Below, one piece after another: positions 62,868-64,000 of a stretch of DNA of 64,000 bases (position 1 is its first letter; every line of letters starts with the position of its first letter). The notes below the pieces were generated by a model, which searched no databases, was not told the origin of the DNA, and saw nothing but the letters and a program-made list of their open reading frames with translations. The stretch spans positions 65,884,152 through 65,948,151 of the forward strand of contig NC_083597.1 in the NCBI RefSeq assembly GCF_020882245.1, written 5' to 3'. The position numbers were made by a program, and so were the translations under genes. The DNA is from Rhopalosiphum padi. Taxonomy: Eukaryota; Arthropoda; Insecta; Hemiptera; Aphididae.

Positions 62868-63167
62868 AGCCAGTTTTATGTTCCCGTCCTGCGTGTTCGT
62901 TTTCTATGTTGTCGTTTTTGCGAATTATGACTTTTTTGTGATTAAATTTATCCATAAGTTGTTTTTGAACATAATTTATTATAATACTTACTATTTACGT
63001 ATGTTAGTACGTGTATGATATAATTCTAGATTTAAGTGAAACTGTTAAAATACCTACTATGGTTATTAAACCATAATTTTATTTTTAATTATGTTCGGGA
63101 CGTGAAGTAGATTCTAAACTCTGTTGTGCATCTATTAAAAAAATAAATTGACATATTTTACATATAG
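62868..63167 (+). promoter_or_regulatory. Likely 5' UTR exon and intron of the AMFR-like gene
   Basis: A CpG-containing stretch (CCCGTCCTGCGTGTTCGTTT) looks like a non-coding first exon, and an acceptor TTTACATATAG/ACAATC at 63167 precedes the coding exon. The donor was not fixed. Confidence 0.35.
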
Positions 63168-63183
63168 ACAATCTAAAAAGAGT

Positions 63184-63426
63184 ATGTCATTCATGATGGT
63201 TGACCGACTGCCTGTTCCCAAATTATCTACATATATTTCGGCTACTGTATTATCCATTTCTGCAGCTACCTATTATTCAGTTAAATACAGCTTTGATGCA
63301 TCACATGAATCAAATTCTAATATCCAGGTTGATGAAGATCCAACAAAATCTGATCCAATGGATGTATATTATGAACAAATGCTTAACGTTTTGGCATTTA
63401 TGTTACAAGATCCTTTATGCTTTTTG
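63184..63426 (+). CDS. AMFR: First coding exon of an AMFR/gp78-like ER ubiquitin ligase (partial)
   Basis: The exon encodes 81 residues and ends in phase 0 at CTTTTTG/GTAAGT. It reads MSFMMVDRLPVPKLSTYISA, then a hydrophobic segment (TVLSISAATYYSV), an acidic linker and YEQMLNVLAFMLQDPLCFL. In AMFR/gp78, an RING-type E3 of ER-associated degradation, the N-terminus similarly has an E/D-R-F/L-P-x-P-x-L-x-TY motif, a first membrane segment, then a helix of the form VxxxLLSDSLFVWVLVN. The match is motif-level, from memory. RING, CUE and VIM regions would lie beyond the right edge, so the gene is cut by the window. An overlapping frame from 63200 is a shadow. Met4 and Met5 are alternative starts. 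Confidence 0.6.
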
Positions 63427-64000
63427 GTAAGTTGACATATTTAATTAATAATTTAAAAATATAAACTGATTTTTTAAATTTTATATCTAAGTTAAATTAT
63501 TTAATAATTTAGATGTTATCTCTCTAGCTAATTGCACCTAATATATTATGTCTAGACTCTAGATAGAATTTTCAAAATTAAAATTAAAAAAATAATAAAT
63601 TATTTTTACCAACATGTTAGTTATTATTTAATTAACTATTAACCATATCTACCCTACTTAATTTTAATGTAATGTAGTAATTATCTAGGTTAACCATTAG
63701 TTATTTAATTCTAACTTATTATACTTATCGAGTAATCTAATTAATTTCAATTCATTTTTATACTAACTTAAATTAATAAATATTTAATATATTACTTACT
63801 ATAATATAAATATTATCCTCTAAATGAGATATTATGAATACATTTATTTATTTATAAGTAGAGAATGGCTTAATAATTATTGAAAATATTAAGATCTTTA
63901 TCAAGGTATAATTGAATAATTTTAAAGAATATGGACTAATTAAATATTAATTTTTCTACATAACCTACCACCTTAGGCTATATTACATATTATCTTACAT
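63427..64000 (+). other. Intron 1 of the AMFR-like gene (continues)
   Basis: AT-rich sequence following the donor, with no acceptor-plus-exon pair before the window ends. Confidence 0.5.

Noticed and set aside
63200..63430. Alternative plus-strand frame over the AMFR-like exon
   Set aside because: Shadow frame. The other frame has the AMFR-like motif and a better start.
1..64000. tRNA genes
   Set aside because: I looked for GGTTCRANTCC-type B boxes with a matching A box on both strands and found none that I can support.

Overview
The window is animal nuclear DNA, most probably from an aphid or a close hemipteran relative. The evidence is extreme AT-richness, TAGGTAGGTA-like words, multi-exon genes with GT-AG introns, and insect-type proteasome and ribosomal proteins. 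The species call is inference. Most listed features sit on this background of gene-poor, transposon-littered AT-rich sequence.

Layout. 0-31 kb holds no complete gene. It has a Tc1/mariner-type non-autonomous element (88-882), a CpG-rich exon-like island (7.7-8.4 kb), one spliced-looking coding exon on the minus strand (20178-20253), a second CpG-rich island with a candidate minus-strand start codon (28.24-28.46 kb), a Helitron-like end and hAT-type MITEs. 32-35 kb is a nine-exon SERINC (serine incorporator) gene on the minus strand, with a decayed non-LTR reverse transcriptase in intron 5. 36-39 kb carries two hAT MITEs with perfect 8-bp target duplications and a broken hAT transposase. 39.8-41.2 kb is a six-exon NAD(P)-binding epimerase/dehydratase gene (plus strand). 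43.6-48.0 kb is RpL15 (minus strand) with a 5'TOP-like start. 48.5-50.0 kb is the proteasome beta5 subunit gene (plus strand), divergent from RpL15. 50-60 kb is transposon debris: pogo-like remnant, foldback element, mariner MITE, hAT MITE. 60.27-60.57 kb is a possible two-exon micropeptide gene. At 63.18-63.43 kb is the first coding exon of an AMFR/gp78-like ER ubiquitin ligase, which runs off the right edge.

The most striking structure is the 3.2-kb third intron of RpL15. On the same strand as the host gene it carries at least 16 box C/D snoRNA-like genes in three families: six with a guide matching a conserved 28S segment (AGCCAAGGGAAC), four with the U14-type guide to 18S (ACATCCAAGGAAG), and six with a guide to 18S (GTGGTGCATGG). 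They were amplified by tandem duplication in units of about 159, 94 and 229 bp. Guides and C/D boxes are kept while other bases drift. A ribosomal protein mRNA would thus be co-transcribed with a multi-copy battery of rRNA 2'-O-methylation guides. Such a cluster within one intron is unusual for an animal, where one snoRNA per intron is the rule.

Limits: exon joins were derived by eye from splice signals and reading frame. rRNA matches and family assignments come from memory, without database searches.
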